Assembly (NCBI RefSeq): GCF_000182565.1
Contig: NW_015971539.1
Location: 1,744,295-1,808,294, forward strand
Direction: 5' to 3'
Length of the DNA stretch: 64,000 nucleotides
Source of the DNA: Spizellomyces punctatus DAOM BR117
Lineage: Eukaryota > Chytridiomycota > Chytridiomycetes > Spizellomycetales > Spizellomycetaceae
A program made the translations under genes and the position numbers. The notes below the pieces were generated by a model, which did no database searches, was not told where the DNA came from, and saw only the letters and a program-made list of their open reading frames with translations. Below are positions 15,375 through 28,538 of this stretch, piece after piece. The number at the start of each line of letters is the position of its first letter. Within the stretch, counting starts at the first letter, position 1.

Positions 15375-17245
15375 TTGGAGGACAAGGAAAACATGAGAAT
15401 ATTATATCAATCCTCGCTGCTGCGATTGGAAGGGTGCATTCTTCGCTGCTTCAACGGTTTCGTATGGATAGCTGGTCCCGCTTTTATACTCATCGCAGTA
15501 GCTCTGGTCGCGCTAGTGGCATATATCTTTTATACCGTCAACCTTCCCTTCTTGTTCCCTACACTTCAAACATCTCCTGGCCAAGATGAGATACCTTCCC
15601 CAGCACAACGCCTAGCTCGACTTGCCACTGTGATATGGACTATCTATCTACTCTCCTGTTTGGCATTTCACTATTACATGTGCATCATGACGGATCCTGG
15701 TCGAGTCGTAGATCGTCCGCGCATTATTGCAAATGACACTGTAAGACGCATGCACTATTAAAGGCTTTCGCTTCGTTTTGATACGGGGCCTCCGATCATC
15801 TGGTTTTCTTATTATTTACTAACAATGTCCAGGAGCGTGACCGTAATTCGGAGGATATGGTCCTGTTCGAAGTCAGAACAGAACCTGTGCAGGAGCAACG
15901 AATACCGCTCAATAGGGATAATCAAGAAGGAGCACCCAAGGGCCGTTTTTGCAAAAAATGTATGCAACTCCCAGTATCCGCTCCAGGTTAACCCTGCCAT
16001 TAGCTCAATCAATGTTTAACCTCAGGCCGCCGACATAAACCCGACAGAGCTCATCATTGTAGCGTTTGCCAAAGGTCCGGATCGCATCCTTAATTATATG
16101 TCTTGTTCTATCCTGATTGCTTGCCGATAGATGCGTTCTTCGCATGGACCATCACTGTCCTGTAAGTCGTGAGGCATTGTAGGGCTTGAGGCGACACATC
16201 TTTGACCAGATCTCACTCAATCGTCACAAATCTCCTCAGTGGATACATAATTGGTAATTGTCCAAGCGATCTGTTCGCCCGAACCTAATGCTACCATTGA
16301 TGGCTCATCGCTCACTGGTCCCCTTCTTTTCCGTACCTAGTGTCGGCTTCTACAACCACCGATACTTCTACTTATTTTTAATGTACATGTTTGTGGCATG
16401 TCTTTACTACTTTGTTGTATCCGTCAATTTCTTTCGCTACGAAATTCTTGGAAGCGGTGGGGTAGGATACTGTTCTTCTCTTGCAGTCATATCAACATGT
16501 CACCAATTTTCTTCCAGTTTAAATGGCCATACGATCAAGCGCGGATGGGCTTTGTGTTCTCTTTTCTCCTTGCTGGCGCCATTGGGCTAGCTATCGGCGG
16601 AATGGCGGGTTGGCATACCTGGTTAATAGCCACAGGTTCGTGCAGCTCTTTAATCACCATTTTGGACTAGGATAAAATGAAGTAATGATATGATTTTCCT
16701 TATAGGCCAGACAACGATTGAGCACTACGGAAACCAGACGTCGAGGGAGATTGCAAAGTCGCGTGGAGATGTACGTTGTATGATCGATTTTGGTGGTATA
16801 TGGCTATTGTTAAACTTACACATTCGATGAATCATTAGATTTTTATTAACGAGGTATGGTTCTGCTTTACGGTGATGAACGCTCTCTATCATTTTTGTAA
16901 TTGGCGATATTTAGTACGATCTGGGGACAAGGCGGAACTTTAAGGTTTTCTTTAATATCGGCAGAAGATAGTGAGTCGACCAGGCGAGTTATCAAGTGTT
17001 TTCGTCGGAATTTTAACTGTAGCTATCTCGCTTAGTAAATGGTGGACAATTCTTTTACCAATCCCAATACCTCCAATGGGTAAGTCGCATTTCGCGCGGG
17101 TAAATATGTGTCGAGAGCCTTATCAAACATTATCTTTTTAGGAGATGGCAGAACGTTTCTTACCAGTCATGCCATGTTATCCTCGTCAGCACGATCGACT
17201 TGGGTGGACGCTAGTGATTACAGGGATATTAATATTGCAGCATGA
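15375..17245 (+). CDS. DHHC-type protein S-palmitoyltransferase
   Basis: Integral-membrane enzyme that attaches palmitate to cysteines of cytosolic protein faces. Two hydrophobic spans appear in exon 1 (about 15450-15540 and 15620-15680). The cysteine-rich domain is assembled from several small exons: GRFCKKC, then RAHHCSVCQR, CVLRMDHHCP (the catalytic DHHC, at about 16130-16165), a 14-nt exon WIHN (16240-16253) and CVGFYNHRYF. Two further spans follow, then the GQTTIEHYGN segment (TTxE motif), a 15-nt exon IFINE (16839-16853), YDLGTRRNF and a tail ending PPMGDG. The order DHHC-CRD, TTxE, YDLG/PPMGDG is that of ZDHHC16/Pfa-like enzymes. Substrate unknown. Stop TGA at 17243-17245. Confidence 0.92.
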
Positions 17246-17397
17246 GCGTTCAGCACAAACTGTATATAAGCGCTTGAAAAACTTGTTCAAAATTCTAACT
17301 TATTTCATGTCCCACAAACAAAATGGTTTACACTGAAAACGAGGTGATTTTTGAGGGTACTCCATCACCCCACGGAGAGATGAATTTATCTTTGAAT

Positions 17398-20594
<3,197 letters not shown>

Positions 20595-20736
20595 TGTGCA
20601 CTGGTAAGCAAATCATCCAAACAGGCGTTCGCGTTCTTGACGCTAACTGGTTCGAGTGCCATCGCCCCTTTGTTCCCAATATCCTTTTTTCGCCCTTTTC
20701 AAAAGCATTTTCAAGAGATCTGTTCAAACATTTGCC
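20595..20736. promoter_or_regulatory. Short divergent promoter between kinesin and transporter
   Basis: Only 142 bp separate the kinesin ATG (20594, minus) from the preferred transporter ATG (20737, plus); if the upstream in-frame ATG at 20656 is used, 61 bp remain. Both genes must share or overlap control elements. No specific binding site was identified. Confidence 0.5.
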
Positions 20737-22246
20737 ATGGCTGCAGGAGTTCCTACGGCGGTGCTCGTTGGTTCCTGGTTCTTCTTTTCAACGGCGCTCA
20801 TTTTCACCAATAGATATATTCTGGTTGAGCTCAAGTTCCCTTACCCAGTTCTCCTTACAACATGGCATCTCTTGCTGGCAACAGCGGCGACTCGCCTATT
20901 ACGTCGCTATACACACTTACTGGACGGCGTAGATGAAGTGAATAAGAAGCTAACGTGGTCCAAATGGGCGACCAGTGTGTTGCCTATCGGGTTCCTCTTC
21001 TCAGGGTCCTTGGTGTGCGGCAACTACGCCTGTAAGCATGGACCAGGTTGCAAGTGGCGCATGAGGACCTAATCTCTAACCTTTTGTACTTTTTGTTTGA
21101 TTAGATGTGTTTCTATCGGTGGTGAGTAGTGGCTGACGGTCTTGTTTCGGTGCAGAGGTACCACTTTTTTCCGTACAGGCGCTAAAGCATTTGACCCCCA
21201 GGCATTTATTCAAATGCTAAAGTCGGCAACCCCAGTGACTGTCCTCCTGACGTCATGGGCATTTGGCACGGAGAAGCCCAACTTGGGAATCTTTTTGAAT
21301 GTGCTATTCATCACATTTGGTATTGCACTGGCGTCGGTGAGTCTTCCCGGCTGAAGGCACTTGCGTATGTCTAATACTAACTCGATTGCTCTCAGTATGG
21401 AGAAATCCGCTTCGTCATGACAGGCTTTGTTCTTCAGGTAAATCACTTTTGGCAGCGGAACATGGTAATCGCCCTTCAGGAGTGGCTCTAACAACCTTCT
21501 GGTACAGGTCGTAGCCCTGTGCATTGAGTCCATGCGTCTGGTTATGATCCAGAAATTGCTCAGCGGACGAGACATCAAAATGGACGCTCTTGTTGGTCTC
21601 TACTACTTTGCTCCAGCCTGTGCAGCAATCAATATCATTACTGCATTCTTGTTGGAGTCGGAGGCTATTGACTTTGCATCCTTGAAGCAGGTCGGGTTTG
21701 GAGTGCTCCTGTTCAATGGTCTAAGTAAGTTGGATAGTTTGTAATTAACAGCGGCTCCTTTGTCATCCAAAGCTGATGGCTAATTTTCATTTCTTCAATT
21801 TATGCAGCTTCCTTCTGCTTGAATGTATCCGCAGTGGTTGTTATTAAAAGAACATCGACCCTCGTTCTGGCTCTATGCGGTCTCCTCAAAGACATTGGCA
21901 TCGTAGCTATCGCAACACTCGTGTACCACACGGGGATGTCCAATCTGCAGGCCTTTGGGTACAGCTTATCGCTGATCGGTCTGATCAGATATAAGACTAG
22001 GAATGAGCCTTTCTGGAAAGATCCGCTGGGAACGAGCTTAGAGTTTTTGCGGAGATATACAGGGTAAGGTGATCTCAGATTTTCCACCGGCGACCACAAT
22101 TTGCTCATATCTGTTTCCTTCCGCCGTCCAGGTCCGCGGCTGCTGACTACCAGAGTCCAGGAAGAGCCCCACGAAGCGCAGCAGATGATGAATGGAAGCC
22201 AAAAGAAGACCATGTCATAGACGTGCAGAAGGAGGACCGCCCTTAG
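20737..22246 (+). CDS. Triose-phosphate/nucleotide-sugar transporter family (DMT/TPT) protein
   Basis: Multispanning solute antiporter of the drug/metabolite superfamily, expected in Golgi or ER membrane. About ten hydrophobic segments can be counted across seven or so exons. Recognisable TPT features are NRYILVELKFPYPVLLTTWH in the first hairpin, MLKSATPVTVLLTSW, SYGEIRFVMTGFVLQ, the ESMRLVMIQKLL segment, and the late signature FCLNVSAVVVIKRTSTL followed by ALCGLLKDIG. The C-terminus is hydrophilic and ends in TAG at 22244-22246. The start at 20737 gives a short cytosolic leader before the first span; 20656 is also in frame. The lysine of the VIKRTS motif is the usual substrate-phosphate contact. 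Which sugar nucleotide or phosphate is carried cannot be told. Confidence 0.87.
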
Positions 22247-22745
22247 GTCTACCTAATTATTTAGTATATTTAGCCCCTGTTTAGGTTAGTTTATTGTTGG
22301 GCATAGTATGTTTTGGAACTTGCTCCTATTATCGCTTATTTTAAATAACGTTGAAAAGGACCTCTGGTCCCGACTTGCCTCTTTTGTAAATTTTATGTGG
22401 CAAAATAAGCCAGAAAGCCTGATATAATGGTCGCTGCCCTTTACAAAGACAGTCAGAGTACGGACAAGTGGGCAAGTGATCCGACTATAGCCAGGTCCGA
22501 AAACGTAGATAGCAATCTCTACCCGAAGGCAATCGTAGCCACAAGGTTCTGTGGATATCTGCATATCTGATAATCAAAGTTAAGGTAAACGTTACACAAA
22601 ATAAGCTTATTTCACATTAAAGCTGATTCGAACCGACAAATGACGCAGTGCCTTGGGGGTGGCTTGCGCGTGATGCGTCCACACGACCCAGCAACTTTCG
22701 CTGCCTCATCTCCCTCATCAAACCCAACAAAACTCGTTAAAAAAC
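22247..22745. other. Intergenic region (499 bp)
   Basis: Between the transporter stop and the hexokinase ATG. AT-rich 3' flank, then the hexokinase promoter. Nothing else recognised. Confidence 0.45.
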
Positions 22746-24569
22746 ATGCCATTGTGGACAGCAGACAACAGAATTCCACTCTTTGTATTCGGTCTGACCA
22801 CTGGTGTAGCTCTGTCGGCCGCCGTCCAATACTTGTTCACCAGTTTGGGTCCCGAGCGATCACCCAACTCCATACTAGACGATGGGCAACCTCACCCATT
22901 GTCTACAAGAAGGCAGGTGGAAACCGCCATCCAGCGGCTAGAAAGAGAGTTCACCATTACTACGTCAATGCTGCATAATCTTGTGAAAGCATTCATGCGC
23001 GATATGGAAAGGTTGGATTTTTTGCCGCTAAGCCGAGATGCACATGAGTCGACTTAACAGTGTTACGTGGTAGGGGACTAAAGCGGGACAATGCAGTCCT
23101 CAAAATGATTCCTTCGTACGTGGTTCGTCGGCCTCAAGGTGACGAGACGGGCACATATTTGGCGCTGGACTTGGGTGGTAGCAACTTTAGAGTTTGCGAA
23201 GTTACCCTAAGCGGGAAAGGCCAAGTTCGGACGCGACAAAAGAAGTTTGTAGTATCCGATGACCTGAAGACAGGACAAGGGACGGACCTTTTTGACTTCA
23301 TCGCAGACTGTGTGAGCCTGTCGATGGATGAATTCAACCTGGACAAGAAGGCTGGGCTGAAGATGGGATTCACGTTCTCCTTCCCGGTAGATCAACATTC
23401 AATCAACAAAGGTTTGTGAGTAAAATCAATGAGGAGTCCTCAGATATTGAGACAACTTCAATTGGATTTGCAGGTGTGCTGATATCGTGGACGAAGGGCT
23501 TCACTGCACAGGGTGTGGTTGGCGAGGATGCTGTTCAATTGCTTCAAGACGCGTTCCACAGAAAGGTAATGATTAAAAACTCTCTCCTACATATGTGCTA
23601 CAATCTGGACGTGCTTGTAACATAATGAGGCATTAGGGACTGGTGATTACCATCACAGCACTCGTAAACGATACGGTGGGAACCTTGGTATCCCAAGCTT
23701 ATCTGGACACATCCACATATCTAGGCGTTATCCTCGGAACAGGTAGTAACGCCGCATACGTTGAACGTGTGGAGAATATCCCAAAATGGAAGGGTGGACC
23801 CACGTCGACTGGACAGATGATCATTAATATGGAGTGGGGCGCGTGGGGCCAAGACGGCATCATTCTGCCCACTACTGAGTACGATCTGAGGGTGGACAGG
23901 GCGTCTCCTAACCCTCGCCAGCAAACCTATGAGAAAATGATATCTGGATTGTACCTGGGGGAAATAACGCGACAGATCATGGTTGACCTGATCTCGACTG
24001 GAGAGCTCTTCAGTGGACGGCGACACGCGGCTCTGGAGGTACGAGGTAGCTTTGATACAGCTCAAATGTCCAGGATCGAGCGGTACGTGTGATTCTCTGT
24101 TCTCATGGTATCCATCGATTCTCTGCTGAAACGCGACACTAGTGACCACAGTATGGAACTAACGGACACTCGAACCATCTTGGAGGACCTGTATGGCGTG
24201 AAGAAAACCACACTTACCGACCGTCGTTTGGTCAAGCGCATCTGCGAGCTAATCGGCACGCGTGCCGCTCGACTCGCAGCAGTCGGAATAGCGAGCATTG
24301 TCACCAAAATTAACAAACTGGACGGCTGTACGGTGGCAGTTGATGGATCAGTATTCGAGCACTATCCCCACTGGAAAGATCGCATGACAGATGCTCTGCG
24401 TGAATTGCTAGGAATCAATGCGGAACATATTCTACTCGTACAAGGTAGGTGGTTGTTGGCTTGCAGAGTAATGATTTGGCCACACTTCTAAATCCCGCTG
24501 GTAGCACGTGATGGGTCGGGAACTGGTGCAGCTTTGATTGCAGCTTTGGCCGAAACTGGTTCATCCTGA
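22746..24569 (+). CDS. Hexokinase with N-terminal membrane anchor
   Basis: Phosphorylates glucose to glucose-6-phosphate at the head of glycolysis. Unlike yeast Hxk1/2 and Glk1, the N-terminus carries a hydrophobic segment (residues about 12-32, FVFGLTTGVALSAAVQYLF), which should anchor it to a membrane. The kinase core shows LDLGGSNFRV (phosphate 1), FTFSFPVDQ and WTKGF (sugar-binding, the latter just after an intron), ALVNDTVGTL (catalytic Asp), LGTGSNAAY (phosphate 2), NMEWGAWG, and a last glycine-rich adenosine block ARDGSGTGAALIAAL near the C-terminus. About five introns of 55-75 nt. The N-terminal arrangement resembles plant type-B hexokinases on the outer mitochondrial membrane. Stop TGA at 24567-24569. 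Confidence 0.94.
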
Positions 24570-24804
24570 TGCCGCAATGCGGTCCATCAAAGGACGACCA
24601 ATACTCTTACAATGCTCAAAAATCAGAATTCACATACTGTGATGGTGCTGTTCATCGTTGGTCTCTTGTCCAAAGGCATACTTTTGTCGGTTCAATTTGG
24701 GACAATTCTTTGGGACATTTCTCCCAGGGAGTTACATAACCATATATATTGAGGTGGTGTCCTCAATATTTTACGTATAGATACCGGATGTTTTTGCTGT
24801 TCTT

Positions 24805-25788
24805 TCAACTTTGTTTCCGCGTCTGCTTCGCGATCTTTATTGCAACATGCCTTTTCAGCTCGTAATCATCCTCATGACCCTCCTTGAAGCATCGATTACA
24901 GTATGGATCATCATCACACTCTTTGCACCGGACGGTAGCGTCATCGTTGCAAATGCCTAAAATGGGCCAAAGAATGAGATAGTGTCCTCCACTATTAGGA
25001 AAGTAAGTCATACGCACAGCACCACATGTCTTCTTCGTTTACAAAGTCATCAAATGATGGCGGAGTGGGTGGAAGACCAAGCTGCGACTTTGGATGGGTA
25101 TCGGATGATTTGCCAGGGCCCTCTTTGCCTGTAACTTCGACGGATGGGCTAGCGCCACGAGACGGAGGCACGAATTCCCGCAAGCCTTTCATTCTTTTCT
25201 CTAATTCACTATCTGCAACACCCGCCACGACACCATACTTCTTCTCCAGCTGAACTTCCTCTTGAATTTCTTGTAGCAAAGAAGCAACAGCAGGGTCGTC
25301 GCCCACATCTGGTCGTTCTAATCTGGATTTTGTCGGCGATGTGAGCAGTAAATTTGTATAGTCGACATATTTCCCGCCATCAGTATTGTTAAAAGCTTCG
25401 TGCCCTTCTCCTGGCACAGGTGTGGGAGGCACACTGATGCGCTCGTTTTCATAAGCGATATCAATATCCACGTCACTCAGTAGGAGAGGTTCTTGGAGTA
25501 GGGCCGCAATTTCAGCTTCAAGATGCCCTGTGTCGCCGACTGTAGAGAAACTTCTCTCTGACGGCAATGGCTGGGGGCGAATGGAAGCTACCGGGTCACT
25601 GCCCGTGAGACTTTTTAGGCGGCTGTACAACTCCTCGTCGCTAGCATGCCAGCAATTCGTAAGTACTCGGAAACCAGAATAAGAAACCGCCAAGAGTAAA
25701 CTTACCTGGGCAACGACTGTGAGCTCTTTGCTGTATCCACTTTTAATTTCTCGAACCGCTCTCGTAGCTCCTTGTCGGGGTCTGTCAT
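24805..25788 (-). CDS. ANCHR/ZFYVE19-like abscission checkpoint protein without FYVE domain
   Basis: Human ANCHR (ZFYVE19) holds VPS4 at the midbody in the NoCut abscission checkpoint. Three exons (25788-25706, 25640-25018, 24956-24805) give 285 residues. Each end looks like ANCHR: an N-terminal SDEELYSRLKSLTG helix of the MIM (VPS4-binding) type, and a C-terminal B-box-like zinc finger, [29 protein letters not shown]. The middle is acidic with short helices (PAVASLLQEIQEEV). No FYVE finger precedes the MIM: the protein starts directly with MTDPDKELRERFEKLKV. The call rests on the paired MIM and C-terminal finger; a search would settle it. Confidence 0.72.
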
Positions 25789-25870
25789 GCTTGTTTGGAG
25801 GGCAAGTTATCCTTTTAGTGTTTGCAGTGTGGGGAAGACGCGCAACTGTACGCCATCTCAGGTCCCCACA
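25789..25870. promoter_or_regulatory. 82-bp divergent promoter
   Basis: Only 82 bp separate the start codons of the ANCHR-like gene (minus) and the GFA enzyme gene (plus), so any 5' UTRs and promoters must overlap. No specific factor site could be recognised. Confidence 0.6.
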
Positions 25871-26400
25871 ATGTCGTCGGCTGACGAGCCCAAATCTCTG
25901 ACGACTGGAGGCTGCTTTTGTGGAGCCGTTACTTACAGTATCCCGGCAGATGCCGAACCAGCTTGGACTGTTTGTAAGTGCAAATTGTTATAAGTCCTTG
26001 AACTGCAAAATTTTGACATGAACAAGACTGCCATTGCTCAAATTGCCGGCGCATTACTGGTGCGCCTTTTGTCCATGACCTCGGCTTCCCTAAAGAATAT
26101 GTGACATTCAATCCTAGCCCTGACAAGGGCGACTTAACATCTTCGATTTCCGCACTCGGGATGTATCCAACAACCGACCATTTCACCAGGATATCCTGCA
26201 CAAGATGTGGTTCAGTTGTTGGCGGGATTGGAACTCCTGGTCAATTTCTGGAAAAGTTTGCGACTATTATGGCAGGTTCCCTACCAGGAGGAAAGGCAGA
26301 GGGAAATTGGGCTGCCAATGGGCACATTTTTTATAGCGAGCGGGTCATGGACGCCCAAGACGAGCTGCCCAAGTGGGAAACATTCCCGAACCCAGAGTAG
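25871..26400 (+). CDS. GFA/CENP-V family zinc enzyme (glutathione-dependent formaldehyde-activating like)
   Basis: Member of the glutathione-dependent formaldehyde-activating enzyme fold. Two exons (25871-25973 and 26027-26400) give 158 residues. Two zinc sites are visible: GGCFCGAVTYSI and, just across the intron, YCHCSNCRRITGAPF; the last pair lies in ISCTRCGSVVGG. The order C-x-C, C-x-C-x2-C, C-x2-C is diagnostic of the fold. The substrate of fungal members is mostly unknown, and formaldehyde-glutathione activity is disputed even for the founding enzyme, so the name describes family only. Exon 1 phase 1 plus AC restores the tyrosine of YCHCSNC, which supports the join. Confidence 0.9.
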
Positions 26401-26571
26401 TCGGTGGACGCTGTACTAGAATAGTGGGACGTTTAGGCTATATAGGTCAGTGTGATTGTCATAGGAGTAAACATTGTATAGGATTGTTCATGAAAACAAC
26501 GTATCAACAACAACTACCACTGCACTCGCTACTACTATTTGCGGCCGCCCACTAATCACCCCAATGTCTTC

Positions 26572-27177
26572 TTACTTCATCATCAGTAAACCTTCGTATA
26601 AATTCTCCACTAAACTGGCCAAGTTCAACATTAGAACCACTAACAGCAACCACAAACTGCTTCGCTGACTATCCCAAGCTTCTGACCCCGTTACGATGTT
26701 GATAGCTACACACGCTGCAATAATCAGCGGGAGTTGCAATATAGCAGTCAAGAAGCGCGTCGTTCGTCTCCATTTCGCTTCTGTCCCAGCAGCTCTATCC
26801 ACCTCTGCATCATACGCCGCAAAACTAATGATCACTGCTGCAGCTCCGCAACATCCCAACTCTGTCCCAGCTAGAAAGCCCTCTGATTTTCCTCGACAGC
26901 TACATGCGAAATGGTAGATCGCGAGCCCAGTGTGGAATCCCAACATCAAAACCGTCAGCAACGCAATGACTGATATGCATCCAAGTTCGGTTGTATATGT
27001 CCAATCTGTAGCGAAATCATCGAAACACGTATACTTGAACCAGGGCTTTTCACAGGGCACACCCGCATACTTTTTGGCGTAGTAGAGGTCCATTGAGTGT
27101 TTTATTAGGGGAAGGAAGTTTGTCCCCGTCAGGGTGAAATAGGATAGGCCGCGGTGGAGAAGGTAAAAGCTAACCAT
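26572..27177 (-). CDS. Four-span membrane protein of unknown function
   Basis: Single-exon gene, 201 residues. Four hydrophobic segments are seen: around residues 8-28 (weaker), 68-90 (CISVIALLTVLMLGFHTGLA), 106-122 (ELGCCGAAAVIISFAAY) and two close ones at 143-163 and 174-190. A cysteine-rich loop (HFACSCRGK) lies between the second and third. It resembles small tetraspan proteins in layout only; no family signature is recognised. The rest of the C-terminus ends with SLVENLYEGLLMMK. Convergent with the GFA gene, with 171 bp between them. Confidence 0.6.
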   Translation of the reverse strand: MVSFYLLHRGLSYFTLTGTNFLPLIKHSMDLYYAKKYAGVPCEKPWFKYTCFDDFATDWTYTTELGCISVIALLTVLMLGFHTGLAIYHFACSCRGKSEGFLAGTELGCCGAAAVIISFAAYDAEVDRAAGTEAKWRRTTRFLTAILQLPLIIAACVAINIVTGSEAWDSQRSSLWLLLVVLMLNLASLVENLYEGLLMMK

Positions 27178-28538
27178 GGTGCCTGAAGTTGCGAAAGGAT
27201 ATCGAGTGCGGTGTCTGATCGGAGGTGTTAATAAGGGTTTAATGGTGGTAATCGACTAGCTGAATCAACGGAACCCACCAATTAATGAGTGCAGACTGAC
27301 GAATAATGCCGCATTTGCGGACTAGTTTGCCTTCGTGCTTGAGGATAGGAATATCTTGCAACAAAAGAGCTCTACTCTACTGTAAGGCTGATTTGCACCT
27401 GTTTGCAAACTAATTGTGCAAAAAACGAGGATAGTCTTACCTTAGGGACCAATCTATTATGGACCAATGTAGATGTTGATTTCAGCAGTTGCTGCCAAGG
27501 CGGAAAATGACATATGGTATGGACGAATGTGAGGTTGTTATTTCCGTCCTTTGCACACTAGTTTTGTTATCGGTGTGATGATGATGGGGCCATGGAAAAA
27601 ACGTGTTCGCGCAGCACACTCCACGCGTTCATCAACAGCGCGCCCCTGTCTCTCCTTACCCCCCCCCCCCCCCCTCTCGTATGTTGTTTTTGGTGTTCCC
27701 GATCTTTGAATTTAGCTGACGAACCGAGAGCAGAATGCGTAAACGGTGGTTGCGTATGTATCTGCATGGCTATTCCACTGTCGAGTTTGACAGATATTTA
27801 ACGTAATTGGAGATAAATGATCTTGGACAGTTGGAGTGCTGGCGGCCTTGCGCCGCGCATTCGCCATTATTCGGCAGCCATTTTTGATCACTCTCGAATG
27901 GTGTGACGTAAGATATCATGTCCGAATTTGAACTTCACAAAATTATCAACGGACTGAGAAATGATGCCAGCTACTACAAGGGTTATGTATTGCAGACAGT
28001 TGGGACATGGCTCATCACTCAATATGCCACTCGGACACGCATCATCCGTTCCTCTAGCCGCAAATTACTGCTCAAAACAGGCCATGCGAGGCCCACCATG
28101 CTGGGACATGTAAAGAAATAGGGTAAAACTCTGGTGGATGTGTGTCGTGCGATCGTTCGCGTTCTCGATGGATTATTTTAGAGGGCGAATTGATGACCGG
28201 CTGCTTGAAGAAGATGTATTTTCTTCGCGAAGATGTCACGTTAACTCGTGCTTGATGCAATCAACAATTGATTAATCGTACTATGCCAGGTGCTAGTCGT
28301 AGGTCAGATGCCTTCAGCGGCTTGATCGCTACTCGAACGTAGATAGCCGGGCGTCCTCCCACATTTCGCGTGTGGTCATGGCATCCCCTGCCCAACTATT
28401 TGCAGCTAGTGATGATTATTGTTATTGAAGGAGAATCGTGTACGCAGCAAGCGATGGAAGTCCCATCAAACTATTTGCCAGGGCAGTTTTCACCAGAGGG
28501 CTAGAGAACGGAGAATCTAATGACATTCTTAGTCAAGA
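27178..28538. other. Intergenic region (about 1.36 kb) with a poly-C tract
   Basis: Upstream of the four-span protein (minus) and downstream of INTS3 (minus). Holds a run of 16 C at 27659-27674. A 67-codon open frame at 27918-28121 (plus) and its antisense shadow were judged weak. No RNA gene recognised. Confidence 0.45.
27659..27674 (+). repeat. Poly-C homopolymer (16 nt)
   Basis: Uninterrupted run of 16 cytosines in an intergenic region, preceded by tctccttac and followed by tctcgt. Likely length-variable; the exact count may be affected by sequencing. Confidence 0.9.

Noticed and set aside
22605-22650. Possible tRNA TPsiC arm (ggttcgaatc on the minus strand).
   Set aside because: No pairing stem around the loop and no acceptor or anticodon arms at the right distance.
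27918-28121. 67-codon plus-strand open frame.
   Set aside because: No domain, no supporting codon pattern, and an antisense frame of similar length covers part of it.
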